This document shows, piece by piece, positions 52,673 through 62,743 of a stretch of 64,000 nucleotides of DNA. Origin of the DNA: Paenibacillus radicis (ex Xue et al. 2023) (GTDB lineage Bacteria > Bacillota > Bacilli > Paenibacillales > NBRC-103111); the NCBI RefSeq assembly GCF_024722015.1, contig NZ_JANQBD010000004.1, positions 1 to 64,000 on the forward strand, given 5' to 3'. A program made the position numbers and the translations under genes. Numbering within the stretch: the stretch's first letter is position 1; every line of letters starts with the position of its first letter. The notes under the pieces are model-generated. The model ran no database searches, was not told the DNA's origin, and saw only the letters and a program-made list of their open reading frames with translations.

Positions 52673-53977
52673 ATGCAGCAGATATGGAAATGGGTGAAAA
52701 TGTTGTCAGCAGATAGCAAGCTGCATTTGAATATAGTGAAGTATTTACTGCAATGGGCACTAATAGGGAGTGTGGTCGGATTATTAGCCGGATCCGCATC
52801 GGCGTTATTCCTATATTGCCTGGATGCGGCAACGGAAGCAAGAATGAATGATCCTTGGCTGCTGTATTTGCTCCCGCTAGGTGGTGCCTTAGTGAGCTGG
52901 GTATATTGGAAATACGGCAAAAGCAGCTCAAAAGGAAATAACCTCATTCTGGAGCAAATCCATCACGGAAGTGAGACCATTCCGTTTCGTATGGCTCCGC
53001 TTGTGTTGGGTGGCACGGTGCTGACGCATTTATTCGGCGGCTCGGCAGGTCGTGAGGGGACCGCGGTACAGATGGGGGCAAGCCTGTCTGAATGGCTCGG
53101 AAAGCTCATCCGCATCGGTCCCATTGATCGTAAAATCCTGCTAATGTGCGGCATTAGCGCCGGGTTTGGCTCCGTGTTCGGCACGCCGCTCGCCGGTACA
53201 GTCTTCGGCCTGGAAGTGTTAGCCATCGGCCTTATCCGCTACGAGGCTCTGCTGCCTTGCTTCATCGCAAGCCTTGTTGCGAACAGTGTTACGACCGCAT
53301 GGGGAATCAAGCATATGCATTATGTGATGGGGCCAGTTCCTGAGCTAACTGCAGGGGTGCTGCTGAAGGTAACGGCAGCATCGATTGTATTCGGCTTGGT
53401 CAGTTTATGCTTCAGCGAGTTGACTCATAAACTAAAGCAATGGTTTACGGGTGTTATTCACAATCCGGTTGCCAAAAGCTTTATCGGAGGTTGTATCATT
53501 ATCATCCTGACCTATTCGATTGGCACGAGAGACTATCTTGGCTTGGGGCTGCCGCTGCTTAAGGAATCTTTTGAAGGAACAGTAACAACTTTCGCTTTTC
53601 TAGGGAAGCTGATTTTTACAGCAATTACATTAGGTACAGGGTTTCAGGGGGGCGAAGTCACACCGCTGTTTGTTATTGGGGCAACATTGGGCAATGCCTT
53701 GGCGCCAATGCTGGGGCTATATATGCCGTTTCTCGCTGCTCTTGGGTTAATTGGGGTCTTTTGTGGGGCGACGAATACACCACTTGCCTGTTTTGTGCTT
53801 GGTATTGAGCTGTTCGGCTCAGAGGGTGCCATCTATATGTTCCTCGCCTGTATCGTCAGCTACTTATTCTCGGGACATACCGGAATTTATACTTCCCAAA
53901 GACTGGGAGTATCCAAGAGCCGCGGCTTCGACTTTCCAGAAAACATGACCCTTGGTTCATTGAAAAAGAAGAAATAA
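52673..53977 (+). CDS. ClC-family chloride/fluoride channel or antiporter
   Basis: 434 residues with the ClC fold: GSAGREGTAVQMGASLSEW (gating Glu in GREGT), GFGSVFGTPLAGTVFGLEVL, TLGTGFQGGEVTPLFVIGAT and FCGATNTPLACFVLGIELF. The GREGT variant (in place of GREGP) is, to my knowledge, common in the fluoride-exporting CLC-F branch, but the classical GSGIP site is not obvious and no fluoride riboswitch was found. Substrate therefore open. ATG 52673 is preferred over ATG 52670 for spacing from AGGTG. Confidence 0.9.
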   Translation: MQQIWKWVKMLSADSKLHLNIVKYLLQWALIGSVVGLLAGSASALFLYCLDAATEARMNDPWLLYLLPLGGALVSWVYWKYGKSSSKGNNLILEQIHHGSETIPFRMAPLVLGGTVLTHLFGGSAGREGTAVQMGASLSEWLGKLIRIGPIDRKILLMCGISAGFGSVFGTPLAGTVFGLEVLAIGLIRYEALLPCFIASLVANSVTTAWGIKHMHYVMGPVPELTAGVLLKVTAASIVFGLVSLCFSELTHKLKQWFTGVIHNPVAKSFIGGCIIIILTYSIGTRDYLGLGLPLLKESFEGTVTTFAFLGKLIFTAITLGTGFQGGEVTPLFVIGATLGNALAPMLGLYMPFLAALGLIGVFCGATNTPLACFVLGIELFGSEGAIYMFLACIVSYLFSGHTGIYTSQRLGVSKSRGFDFPENMTLGSLKKKK

Positions 53978-53992
53978 AGCAGTGAACTAATG

Positions 53993-54042
53993 AAAATAAG
54001 CACAGTCAGCTTCCGCAAGGCGGTCTGATTGTGCTTATTTTC
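53993..54042. terminator. Bidirectional terminator after the ClC gene
   Basis: AAAATAAGCACA...TCAG and CTGA...TGTGCTTATTTT arms with a CCGC/GCGG tip. It serves the ClC gene and the convergent chemoreceptor gene. Confidence 0.85.
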
Positions 54043-54133
54043 ATATGCTGGAAGTCAGCGTGTGATCCTTAAGAACTACCTTTCAGGCGGCAGAAAATTC
54101 TCAGTATGTATTGAGCTTTTCCTCATCCTTACT

Positions 54134-56200
54134 TTACCCTACCGTGATCAGCTTCTTTTCTTCGCTATCCTCTTTTTTAGCCTCAGCTTCAGACTTTTTG
54201 TCCGAGCTGTCTCCGGGCGCTGTTTTAAGTTCCTTCGAATGCTCAATCGGGGCTTTCACAGAGGATTCAAGCTTCTGCTCAGCTTCCTGGAGCATGGACG
54301 GATCTTTTTCAGCAGTTAGGCGAGGGGTATCTGCATGCTCCAGTATTTCACTCTCTATTTTACCCTCTTGTGAAGATATGCCTTCCAGGATCGATTTGTT
54401 ATCCTCATTAATATGTTCCGTATTTATAGGATCCGAACTCATTTCGTCCAAGTCACCAATTTGGAATTTATTAATCTCCTCGAACAGCTTCTGCGATAAC
54501 ATAAGGATATCGTCGGCTTGGGCGGCGATTTGGTGAATGGCGCTATCCTGCTGGGAGGCTGCTGCGCTAACCTCTTCCACTCCAGCAGCCGTCTCCTGAG
54601 CGATAGCAGCCACATATTGCACAGATTCAACAAGCTGGCCGTTCTTCGACTTTGCTTGCGTGATCTGCTGTTGAATATGGTCGATTTGAACGGATAGCTC
54701 GTCCATCGAACCACGGATTTGTCCGAAAGCTTCCATACTTTCACCCATCTTGCTGTTTTGTTGATCAAATGACTTTCTTGCATCGCCAAAATAAGATTCC
54801 AAATCCTTGGTTTGCGCTAAAAGTGAGCTGATAATGGAAGAAATCATCTTGGATGATTCATTGGTTTGTGCAGACAAATGTCTTACTTCTTCAGCAATGA
54901 CGGAGAAGCCTCGGCCATGAACGCCAGCACGCGCTGCTTCTATAGCTGCATTAATAGCGAGCACGTTAGTCTGATGCGATATATCGCTTATTGTATTTAC
55001 GATTTTATTAATTTGAGTAGTACTGGACGAAAGGCCTTCCATAGCGCGATATACTTTCTCAAGGATGGCCTCTGACGTTCCGGAGGCTAGCTTCAATGCT
55101 TCCATAGAAGTCGAACCGGCATGAGTGTTGAAGGCTGCTTCACGACTGCGGTTCTGTACGATTTGAATAAATTCGGAAATGATTATGATTTCTTGCTCCA
55201 ACTCCGCGATGATATAAGAGCTTTGTTCCGATTGTGAAGCCTGCTGGTCAGCACCATTCGAGATTTCTTTAATGGCACGGAGGATGTCTGCATTAGCCGC
55301 GGCAGTTGAACCTGAGAAGCTGCGGAATGTGTTGGAATGCTCAGACAAGTAGGAGGCAATGCCTTGCGTGTTAGCGAGCATGCTGCGGACTTGATCAATC
55401 ATCTGATCGAAGCTGCTGCTGAGCGCTCCTAATTCATCTTTGGAGCTGCTGTTGATTTTAAACCTCAAATCACCAGCTGCAATTGACTGTACCGCCTGCT
55501 GCAATCTTTTAATAGGAGAGATGAAGGAACGGATCAACAGTAAAGCAATCGCAATTGAGAAAAAGATAACAAATACAGAAGCAATCAGCATGACCGTTAC
55601 CGTGCTATTCAATAAGTCTTGTGTGCTGGCCACTGCGAGCTCTGCGTCATGGGAGTAGGCCACGTAAAATTGATCTACATTAATGAAGATGTCTCCCATT
55701 AGCTTTTGCGATTCGTTATATAAATACTCCATATTGGTGTCCAAATCTTTGGGAGGCAGGTTGTTTTCTTGAATCAATTTAGCTGCAACATCGAAAGTAT
55801 TCGTGTAGTCACCGGTTAGTGAGATTAGCTTGCTGCGCCACTTGGCTTGCTCGGGTGTCGTTGCTGTTTCACCAATTCGTTTGATCATCCCGTCGTAAAT
55901 TTTTCTTTTTTCATTATATTTAGGTATGTATTCAATTTTTTTGGAAATCTCCAAGCCAGAGGCGATGATATTAAGCTCCTGTACCATTTCCTTGAGTTCC
56001 AAAGCCATTAGCTTGAGCTCTACCTTATCGTTTTGCTGATTCAGATGCTCTTTAATATCGTGCACTTGCTGTAAGTTGTACAAGGCTACAGCCAGAAAGA
56101 GGATCAGCATACCGGAAAAACCAAGCAAAAGCTTCATCCTCAATGTCATGCTGGGTCTTTTGGACATCTTCCTTAATAGTGTGTTCATTGTTTGTTTCAA
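54134..56200 (-). CDS. Methyl-accepting chemotaxis protein with long acidic C-terminal tail
   Basis: 688 residues: TM1 (~23-43), a four-helix sensor domain (~44-183), TM2 (~184-206), HAMP (~207-260) and a methyl-accepting signalling domain (~290-565) with hairpin tip [20 protein letters not shown]. Beyond ~residue 570 lies a ~115-residue Glu/Lys/Ser-rich tail unlike standard MCP ends, without a recognised CheR-binding pentapeptide. The TTG start has GGAGGGG 6 nt upstream. The sensed ligand is unknown. Confidence 0.93.
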   Translation of the reverse strand: MKQTMNTLLRKMSKRPSMTLRMKLLLGFSGMLILFLAVALYNLQQVHDIKEHLNQQNDKVELKLMALELKEMVQELNIIASGLEISKKIEYIPKYNEKRKIYDGMIKRIGETATTPEQAKWRSKLISLTGDYTNTFDVAAKLIQENNLPPKDLDTNMEYLYNESQKLMGDIFINVDQFYVAYSHDAELAVASTQDLLNSTVTVMLIASVFVIFFSIAIALLLIRSFISPIKRLQQAVQSIAAGDLRFKINSSSKDELGALSSSFDQMIDQVRSMLANTQGIASYLSEHSNTFRSFSGSTAAANADILRAIKEISNGADQQASQSEQSSYIIAELEQEIIIISEFIQIVQNRSREAAFNTHAGSTSMEALKLASGTSEAILEKVYRAMEGLSSSTTQINKIVNTISDISHQTNVLAINAAIEAARAGVHGRGFSVIAEEVRHLSAQTNESSKMISSIISSLLAQTKDLESYFGDARKSFDQQNSKMGESMEAFGQIRGSMDELSVQIDHIQQQITQAKSKNGQLVESVQYVAAIAQETAAGVEEVSAAASQQDSAIHQIAAQADDILMLSQKLFEEINKFQIGDLDEMSSDPINTEHINEDNKSILEGISSQEGKIESEILEHADTPRLTAEKDPSMLQEAEQKLESSVKAPIEHSKELKTAPGDSSDKKSEAEAKKEDSEEKKLITVG

Positions 56201-56343
56201 TTAAAACCCCTCCATCCTTCTCATAAATTTAGATGAGACAAGAATCTACTTTTTTCTCTTTATTTCTCTCATTATATGGAAGGTTTATTAAACCTGAGTC
56301 TGTTTTTTGTAAAAGAAGAGTTAAAATCCGACAGATTAAAAGT

Positions 56344-56397
56344 TTTACATTCCGTTAACGTTTTGTGGGTTCATACTTTACAATCGCTTGATAAGAT
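56344..56397 (+). promoter_or_regulatory. PhoP box and -10 of pstS
   Basis: TTTACA (56344), TTAACG (56355), TGGGTT (56366) and TTTACA (56377) stand in 11-bp register, 9 bp before TAAGAT (56392..56397). This is the Bacillus PhoP-box pattern and predicts induction on phosphate starvation. Confidence 0.85.
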
Positions 56398-56443
56398 AAC
56401 CAAGTAAACAAAAAACAGAAGGTTAAAGGGAGGACATACAGAG

Positions 56444-57355
56444 ATGTTGAAGCAGTTTTCGAAAAAAGGGTTCGGTTTTGTACTTATGGCGATTTTAATG
56501 ATGGGGGTCCTTGCAGCTTGCGGAACCACAGCAGCACCTGATACGAAAACACCAGCAGCACCAGCACCGGCAGCAACACCTGATAAGAAGCCTGAGCCAG
56601 CTAAAGAAATTAGCGGTACAGTAACAGCTTCTGGTTCCAGCGCGCTACTTCCATTAGTTAAACAAGCAGCTACTGAGTTTATGGAGAAAAATCCTAAAGT
56701 AACTGTGAATGTAACTGCAGGCGGTTCAGGCACAGGCTTGAAAAACGTAGCTGACGGTACTTCCGATATTGGTAACTCCGACATTGAAGCGGGTCCTGAA
56801 TATAAAGACAAAGGCTTGGTTGACCACGTTGCGGCTATCGCTCCTTTCGCATTGATTGTTAATAAAGATGTAAATATCGATAACCTTACTAAAGCTCAGG
56901 CTGCTGATATTTTCATGGGCAAAATCACTAACTGGAAAGAAGTTGGCGGCAATGACGAGAAAATTGTTGTTGTTCACCGTCCTGATAGCTCAGGCTCTAA
57001 AGCATTAGTTAAACAAATCGTTCTTGATGGTAAAGAATTTACTAAAGACGGCGTTACTCAAGAGTCCAGCGGTGCAGTTGCAACTACAGTTGGTTCAACT
57101 AAAGGTTCTGTTGGTTATGTAGATACACCTTACCTGAACGACACTATTAAAGCTTTGAAATTCGAAGGCGTTGCTTTCAGCAAAGATACAATTAAAGACG
57201 GTAAATATCCATTGTACGGTGTTGAGCATATGTATACAAAAGGCGAGGCAAAAGATGCGGTTAAAGCATTCCTTGATTATGTAACAAGTGCTGATTTCCA
57301 AGGTAAAAGAGTAGAAGAGCTTAAATTCTTACCTGCAAATCTATTGAAAAAGTAA
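56444..57355 (+). CDS. pstS: Phosphate ABC transporter substrate-binding lipoprotein
   Basis: 303 residues: signal peptide with lipobox LAAC, a Pro/Ala-rich linker, then the PstS fold with phosphate-binding loops (TASGSSALLPL, AGGSGTGLKNVADGTSDIGN and HRPDSSGSKALVKQIV). It captures phosphate outside the membrane. A terminator and second PhoP box before pstC allow higher expression than the rest of the operon. Confidence 0.97.
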   Translation: MLKQFSKKGFGFVLMAILMMGVLAACGTTAAPDTKTPAAPAPAATPDKKPEPAKEISGTVTASGSSALLPLVKQAATEFMEKNPKVTVNVTAGGSGTGLKNVADGTSDIGNSDIEAGPEYKDKGLVDHVAAIAPFALIVNKDVNIDNLTKAQAADIFMGKITNWKEVGGNDEKIVVVHRPDSSGSKALVKQIVLDGKEFTKDGVTQESSGAVATTVGSTKGSVGYVDTPYLNDTIKALKFEGVAFSKDTIKDGKYPLYGVEHMYTKGEAKDAVKAFLDYVTSADFQGKRVEELKFLPANLLKK

Positions 57356-57375
57356 TAGAAGCATTGCACTGCAAA

Positions 57376-57405
57376 GGCATGGTTTATATAACCGTGTCTT
57401 TTTTT
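57376..57405 (+). terminator. Terminator between pstS and pstC
   Basis: GGCATGGTT pairs with AACCGTGTC, followed by seven Ts. Confidence 0.85.
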
Positions 57406-57451
57406 GTATGTACATAGCGAAAAAATGGAAAATGTCATCTTTTGAGTAAAT

Positions 57452-57505
57452 TTTACATTCCCTTAACAATTCATTTGTATGGTGTTTACAATCGTCCACT
57501 ATGAT
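57452..57505 (+). promoter_or_regulatory. PhoP box and -10 of pstC
   Basis: TTTACA (57452), TTAACA (57463), TTTGTA (57474) and TTTACA (57485), 11 bp apart, end 9 bp before TATGAT (57500..57505). It gives pstCAB-phoU its own phosphate-starvation promoter. Confidence 0.87.
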
Positions 57506-57600
57506 GAATAAAGCAAGTAAGTGAACTTCGATTTATAACGCAGCTGAGCGCGGTCGTAATTTATCGTGATTCAGTTGATTACAATAAGGGGGCAATGGTT

Positions 57601-58530
57601 GTGAATTCTTTTGCTGATAAACTCACTGAAAGAGAAAAGGTTAATAAAAAGGTAAGCCTATGGACTAAAAGGCAAAACCGTACGGATCAAGTGATGAAGT
57701 GGATTTTTGTCAGCAGCGCGATTATGGTATCGGCAATTATTTTCTCCATCATTTCTTTCGTAGGGATTCAAGGCGTTAAAACATTCAGTGATGTATCACC
57801 ATGGACATTTTTCTTTTCTACAGAATGGACACCTACCAAGGGTGAATTTGGTATCTTCGCGTTTCTATACAGCACGCTGCTGCTCACGCTCTTATCTATT
57901 GTACTTTCCGTGCCATTGGCATTATCAGGTGCTGTTTTCATGGCAAAAATCGCTCCTAATTGGGTGCGCGAAATCATGAGGCCTGCAACTGATTTGTTCG
58001 TAGGAATTCCATCTGTTGTATATGGCTTAATTGGTTTGACTGTCATTGTACCTGCTTTGGCTAAGATGACAGGAACTATCGGTTATGGAATTTTGCCGGC
58101 TGCTATCATTTTGGCCATTATGATATTGCCAACCATATTATCCATTTCAGAGGATGCGATTCGTGCTTTGCCTGGCCGCTTGGAGGAAGCTTCATTAGCG
58201 CTTGGAGCGACACGCTGGCAAACGATCTGGAGGGTGCTTGTTCCAGCCGCACGGCCGGGAATTATAACAGGCATCATTCTGGGGATGGGCAGAGCAATCG
58301 GTGAAACAATGGCGGTGTTTATGGTTATTGGTAACTCTCCGCAAATGCCAGGATCGTTATTGGAATCGACCACTGTGCTTACGACAGCGATTGTTAAGGA
58401 TATGGGGAATACAAACTATGGAACAGCCTGGAATAACTCCTTGTACTTAATGGCGTTAGTGCTTCTGTTGATTTCATTGACTATGATTCTAGCGATTCGA
58501 ATTGTTTCCAAGAGGAGTGAAGTGAAGTGA
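57601..58530 (+). CDS. pstC: Phosphate ABC transporter permease PstC
   Basis: 309 residues, six membrane segments, with EWTPTKGEFGIFAFLYSTLL, GRLEEASLALGATRWQTIWR (ATPase-coupling loop) and MGRAIGETMAV. GTG 57601 is better spaced from AAGGGGG than ATG 57595. A GTGA overlap leads into pstA. Confidence 0.96.
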   Translation: MNSFADKLTEREKVNKKVSLWTKRQNRTDQVMKWIFVSSAIMVSAIIFSIISFVGIQGVKTFSDVSPWTFFFSTEWTPTKGEFGIFAFLYSTLLLTLLSIVLSVPLALSGAVFMAKIAPNWVREIMRPATDLFVGIPSVVYGLIGLTVIVPALAKMTGTIGYGILPAAIILAIMILPTILSISEDAIRALPGRLEEASLALGATRWQTIWRVLVPAARPGIITGIILGMGRAIGETMAVFMVIGNSPQMPGSLLESTTVLTTAIVKDMGNTNYGTAWNNSLYLMALVLLLISLTMILAIRIVSKRSEVK

Positions 58531-59384
58531 CAAGTAAAAGTACGGATCGCATTGCTACCCTATATTTTTGGGCGGTCGGCATCGTTATTATATTGCTGTT
58601 AGCGTGGTTCTTGATTCGGATATTGGGTGATGGGCTTCCACAGCTATCCTGGAATTTCATTACAGGTAAGCCGCAGGAAATAGTGGCAGGCGGCGGCGTT
58701 GGACCGATGCTATTTAACTCCTTCTATATTTTATTCCTATCCTTGCTATTTTCCGTTCCAATCGGAATTGGATCAGGCGTATACTTAACTATTTATGCTA
58801 AACAAAATCGTTTTACTGATTTCATCCGTATCTCTGTAGAAGCCTTATCCTCAGTTCCGTCCATCGTATTTGGTTTGTTCGGTTTTCTATTGTTTGTAAA
58901 CCTGATGGGGCTGAAATTTTCTATCATTGGCGGAGCTGCAACCTTATCCTTGCTGAATTTGCCTGTCCTGGTGAGGGTTACAGAGGAATCTTTGCGCTCA
59001 GTGCCGGATTCGTACTGGGAAGCCTCGCTGGCGCTTGGCTCAACCCGCTGGCAGGCGATACGTAAGGTGCTCTTGCCAGCAGCATTGCCTACCTTAATTA
59101 CCGGTATAACACTGGTTGCAGGACGGGCTCTAGGGGAATCCGCTATTTTGATATATACAGCCGGTTTGTCCGTTTCCAGGTATTTTCCGGATTGGAATCC
59201 TCTGGCGATGGGAGAAACTTTGGCTACTCATCTGTGGTACGTACAGTCTGAAGCTATTGTTCCTGATGCCAAAAAAATTGCTCAAGGAAGCGCCGCGCTT
59301 CTCCTGATCGTCGTTCTAATCTTTAACTTGTTAATTGGTATTCCTAGCCGAATGCTGCAAAAAAGACTGACCGGGGGGAAATAA
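58527..59384 (+). CDS. pstA: Phosphate ABC transporter permease PstA
   Basis: 285 residues, six membrane segments, with [35 protein letters not shown] and [18 protein letters not shown] start preceded by GAGGAG with 9-nt spacing. Forms the membrane channel with PstC. Confidence 0.96.
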   Translation: MTSKSTDRIATLYFWAVGIVIILLLAWFLIRILGDGLPQLSWNFITGKPQEIVAGGGVGPMLFNSFYILFLSLLFSVPIGIGSGVYLTIYAKQNRFTDFIRISVEALSSVPSIVFGLFGFLLFVNLMGLKFSIIGGAATLSLLNLPVLVRVTEESLRSVPDSYWEASLALGSTRWQAIRKVLLPAALPTLITGITLVAGRALGESAILIYTAGLSVSRYFPDWNPLAMGETLATHLWYVQSEAIVPDAKKIAQGSAALLLIVVLIFNLLIGIPSRMLQKRLTGGK

Positions 59385-59386
59385 TC

Positions 59387-60148
59387 ATGATAGAAAAACA
59401 TAAGATTAAAGTAGAGAAGCTTAATTTGTACTACGGTGACAATCAAGCGTTAATTAATATTGGCTTGGAGATCAGGAATCATTCTATCGTGGCGTTAATT
59501 GGCCCTTCGGGCTGCGGAAAATCGACCTTTCTGAGAACGTTAAACCGTATGAATGATCTTATTGATATTGTTAAGATTGACGGTAAAATTTATGTGGATG
59601 GTCAAAATATTTATGATCAAGAGACGGATGTCGTTTCGCTCCGCAAAAAAGTCGGCATGGTGTTTCAGCGTCCTAATCCGTTTCCAATGAGTATTTATGA
59701 CAATATTGCTTATGGTCCTCGAATTCATGGGATCAAGAAAAAAGCGATGCTGGATGAAATTGTGGAAAAGAGCTTGAAGCAAGCTGCTTTATGGGATGAG
59801 GTTAAGGATCGTTTGAATAAATCTGCCTTGGGACTGTCCGGCGGTCAGCAGCAGCGTTTATGCATCGCTCGCCTGTTGGCGGTAGAGCCTGATGTTCTCT
59901 TGATGGATGAGCCTACCTCTGCGTTGGATCCTATCTCCACATTGAAGGTCGAGGAGCTTACACAAACGTTAAAAGAAAAATACACGATTATTATTGTAAC
60001 GCACAATATGCAGCAGGCAGCCAGAATTTCGGACTATACTTCCTTTTTCCTGAATGGAGAATTAATTGAATCCGACCAAACGGATAAAATTTTCACAGCC
60101 CCAACAGATCAAAGAACGGAAGATTATATTACGGGACGTTTCGGATAA
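59387..60148 (+). CDS. pstB: Phosphate ABC transporter ATP-binding protein PstB
   Basis: 253 residues: Walker [21 protein letters not shown]-loop [20 protein letters not shown], signature [16 protein letters not shown], Walker [15 protein letters not shown]-loop VTHN. The [10 protein letters not shown] stretch is diagnostic of PstB. Confidence 0.97.
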   Translation: MIEKHKIKVEKLNLYYGDNQALINIGLEIRNHSIVALIGPSGCGKSTFLRTLNRMNDLIDIVKIDGKIYVDGQNIYDQETDVVSLRKKVGMVFQRPNPFPMSIYDNIAYGPRIHGIKKKAMLDEIVEKSLKQAALWDEVKDRLNKSALGLSGGQQQRLCIARLLAVEPDVLLMDEPTSALDPISTLKVEELTQTLKEKYTIIIVTHNMQQAARISDYTSFFLNGELIESDQTDKIFTAPTDQRTEDYITGRFG

Positions 60149-60176
60149 TAAACAGGTCAATAGAAAGGGTGTATAT

Positions 60177-60836
60177 ATGGATACCAGAATTATTTTTCAT
60201 CAATCCGTTGATGAACTGAAGAAAGCGCTGCTGCGCATGGGAGGGCTTGTAGAAGAGTCCATATCCAAGGCTGTCGAATCATTGTCTTCATTGGATGAAG
60301 GGCTTGCCAGAGAGATCGTGGCCAAGGATGATGTTATCGATGAGTTGATGTTAGGCGTTGAGGAGAGCTGCCTGCGTTTGATTGCATTGCAGCAGCCAAT
60401 GGCTAGTGATCTAAGATTAATCGGTATGGCATTAAAGATTGCCACGGATTTGGAGCGTATTGGAGATCATGCGGTTGATATTGCAAAAATTACGATTCGC
60501 CTGTCAGGCGAAGAATTGATCAAGCCGCTTGAGGATATACCGAGAATGGCTCTGCTTGTCAAAAACATGCTTCATGAAAGCTTGCTGGCATTTACTGAAG
60601 GCGATATACATCGTGCAGCAGCTTTGGCTGAGAAGGATGACGAGGTAGATAAGCTTTACAGTATTCTTATGACGGAAATCATCGGCTTAATGAGCCAAGA
60701 TCTTATTCGGAACAGACAGCTGTCTCATCTCATGTTTGTAGCGCATTATCTGGAGCGGGTGGCGGATCATGCAACTAATATTGGTGAGGGCGTCATCTAT
60801 ATGGTAACGGGCAAGCGCAAGGATTTGAATATTTAA
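60177..60836 (+). CDS. phoU: Phosphate signalling regulator PhoU
   Basis: 219 residues, two PhoU three-helix repeats, with metal-binding patterns such as ATDLERIGDHAVDIAK and LERVADHATNIGEGVIYM (E-x-x-x-D type). It restrains phosphate uptake and signalling when phosphate is plentiful. ATG 60177 follows AAAGGGTG; the in-frame ATG at 60066 lies inside pstB and has no ribosome binding site. The PhoPR pair itself is not in the window. Confidence 0.96.
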   Translation: MDTRIIFHQSVDELKKALLRMGGLVEESISKAVESLSSLDEGLAREIVAKDDVIDELMLGVEESCLRLIALQQPMASDLRLIGMALKIATDLERIGDHAVDIAKITIRLSGEELIKPLEDIPRMALLVKNMLHESLLAFTEGDIHRAAALAEKDDEVDKLYSILMTEIIGLMSQDLIRNRQLSHLMFVAHYLERVADHATNIGEGVIYMVTGKRKDLNI

Positions 60837-60839
60837 AAG

Positions 60840-60866
60840 AAAAGAGCCGGGAAACCGGCTCTTTTT
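60840..60866 (+). terminator. Terminator of the pst-phoU operon
   Basis: AAGAGCCGG pairs with CCGGCTCTT around GAAA, followed by five Ts. Confidence 0.93.
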
Positions 60867-60919
60867 GCCGCTAAGACAAGAATGTATCTTCATCGAGAGG
60901 CTTCGAATAGAAGCTTTTC

Positions 60920-61543
60920 TTATCGAATAATATCAGCAAGCCGCTTGCTGGAATGTTTACGGTATGCTACCGTCCACAATATAGCTGCGCCGATGAACCC
61001 ATAAAATACAAAATTCGAAACAATTAAGAATTGTGCGGTCGTTAGCTCGTAAACCAATATTACTCTCACGGCTGCTTCTGCGAGCAAAATAAATCCCCAA
61101 ACGAGTGTCATCAGCCTCAAAACATAGCGAAAGTAAGCAAAATTCCATCTTGCTGCAAAAGCTTGTTGGGCTTGGGGATCTTTTTTCACATTAAACCTCA
61201 TGGCCAGATGAAAAATAAGGGGTCTAGGGAATAACAAGGAGATTATAAACAGAAGACCTACCGCTGCGGTGATGAATGATTCTCGAATCAGCAGCAGCTT
61301 TTCATCGCCGCCCATGGCTATCAAGCCGATTCCAAGCAGGAAGGTGAAGAGCATAATGGCGGCGAATACATCCATTTTCTTATGGCGTATCAGATGCATC
61401 AGATTATCACACATAGGTATGACAGTAGCTATCGATAGGGCGGCAAAGCCGGACATATGAGGCTCAAGAATTAAGTAGACAATGAAAGGAGCGGCGCCGT
61501 TAATAAGGATCGTGAACAGTAATCCGCGAATCAATGGGGACAT
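60920..61543 (-). CDS. Membrane protein of the VC0807-like family
   Basis: 207 residues with six or seven membrane segments. Motifs FRYVLRLMTLVWGFILLAEA and FPRPLIFHLAMRF resemble the VC0807-type membrane proteins of unknown function that are often under TetR control. GGAGG precedes the ATG. The TetR gene lies just upstream on the same strand with a 33-bp gap, so the two likely form an operon. Confidence 0.82.
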   Translation of the reverse strand: MSPLIRGLLFTILINGAAPFIVYLILEPHMSGFAALSIATVIPMCDNLMHLIRHKKMDVFAAIMLFTFLLGIGLIAMGGDEKLLLIRESFITAAVGLLFIISLLFPRPLIFHLAMRFNVKKDPQAQQAFAARWNFAYFRYVLRLMTLVWGFILLAEAAVRVILVYELTTAQFLIVSNFVFYGFIGAAILWTVAYRKHSSKRLADIIR

Positions 61544-61576
61544 AGGTTTCCTCCAGCTGAGTTGTTATAAACTCGG

Positions 61577-62185
61577 TTATTGTTGTTTTAAGGTAGTCAT
61601 GATCATATGGTATAAATATGCAGAATCTATAGCTGTAGACGTGGGGGCTATTAAATTTTGGACGCGTAAGCCGTAGGTAAATATAAGGAATAGATCTGCC
61701 ATTTTAGCCGGATCGACGGAATGGGGAATAGCCTTCTCCTGCTGACCCGATTTAATCCATTGGATTGTAGTCTCTCTGGAGTACTGCTGCAGCTGCGCTA
61801 ATATTTTAGCGATTGCAGGGTTTTCCTTTTGACTGAGCAGGTAGATAAAAATGCTGTTGTATGCGCTGCTTTCTTTGCTGGATTCATGTAGTCCCTGGGC
61901 TACAGCAAGAAAGGGGGCATTGGAATCGTTGCTTTTCATGGCTCGCGCTATGGCTTCTTGGAAGCTATCGTTCATGGCTTTGACTTTGGATTGAAGAATG
62001 AGTCCGAACAGCTCATCCTTGCTGGAAACGTAATGATAAATGGCTCCTTTGGAGAGTCCCGTTTTATTAATAATATCTTGCAAAGTAGTAGCGCGGCAGC
62101 CTTTTTCACGAATCAGCTCTTCTGCGGCTGCAAGCAGCAGCAGTAAACTCGGATTGGTATTGTTTGAATCGATAATCCTCATCAT
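61577..62185 (-). CDS. TetR-family transcriptional regulator
   Basis: 203 residues: N-terminal TetR HTH (TTLQDIINKTGLSKGAIYHY, residues ~32-51) and a helical ligand-binding domain. The start at 62185 (or 62182) follows GGAG/AAGGG; the longer frame to 62299 would run through the promoter and both operators and is rejected. The gene should repress itself and the following membrane-protein gene. The effector is unknown. Confidence 0.93.
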   Translation of the reverse strand: MMRIIDSNNTNPSLLLLLAAAEELIREKGCRATTLQDIINKTGLSKGAIYHYVSSKDELFGLILQSKVKAMNDSFQEAIARAMKSNDSNAPFLAVAQGLHESSKESSAYNSIFIYLLSQKENPAIAKILAQLQQYSRETTIQWIKSGQQEKAIPHSVDPAKMADLFLIFTYGLRVQNLIAPTSTAIDSAYLYHMIMTTLKQQ

Positions 62186-62201
62186 CCCTTCTTTACTCCA
62201 T

Positions 62202-62260
62202 ACCGACCGGCGGTCTGTATTACTTTCCTTTAGTATACAAACCGACTGGCGGTCTGTCAA
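62202..62260 (-). promoter_or_regulatory. tetR promoter with two 17-bp TetR operators
   Basis: On the minus strand TTGACA (62260..62255) and TATACT (62237..62232) have a 17-bp spacer. Operator two (ACCGACTGGCGGTCTGT, 62241..62257) fills that spacer and overlaps the -35. Operator one (ACCGACCGGCGGTCTGT, 62202..62218) lies near the transcription start. Both are near-palindromes and differ at one base. Confidence 0.85.
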
Positions 62261-62299
62261 GAGGCGGTAGCGGTAAACTTTATATAAAATATGGCTCAA

Positions 62300-62743
62300 C
62301 CTTAAAATCAGTACTTGACCCTCTGCTCGCTATAAGTGCTCACAATCATCCAGCCACAAGTCCTCACAATCATCCACCCACAAGCCCTCACAAAATCCTG
62401 CAAAAACGCAGTTATTTTCCTACCGAAATTGCTGTAGAGAGAACAAACCTGCAAAAGTACATCCATTTTCATGGAAAACGCTCCGATTAAGCTAAGAATG
62501 AAAAAATAAATGCACATTTGCATGAATTCAATAAGACTTCGGATTTACCGGCACAAAGACTGTATAGATGCAGGTTTTTGGGAGAAGGCAATAGTTTCGA
62601 ATCGAATAAATTGGAATAAAGTCGTGTGCGCTGTCACTATCGTTTTTAAGTTTTGTCTAGGGCTAGGCTGGACATGGTGACGAAATCGAATGACTTCGTC
62701 GAGCGCTGACTTCGGTTTTGAGCCTAAATTATTAGAATTAATA
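62300..62743. other. Intergenic region upstream of arsR
   Basis: No gene is supported; an apparent minus frame of 71 codons reads through simple repeats. It holds three 24-bp direct repeats at 62335..62406 and, near 62677, a hairpin GACGAA/TTCGTC of unknown purpose. Confidence 0.45.
62335..62406. repeat. Three tandem 24-bp repeats (CTCACAATCATCCA core)
   Basis: Units start at 62335, 62359 and 62383; the first two differ at two positions and the third is degraded in its second half. Origin and role unknown. Confidence 0.8.
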
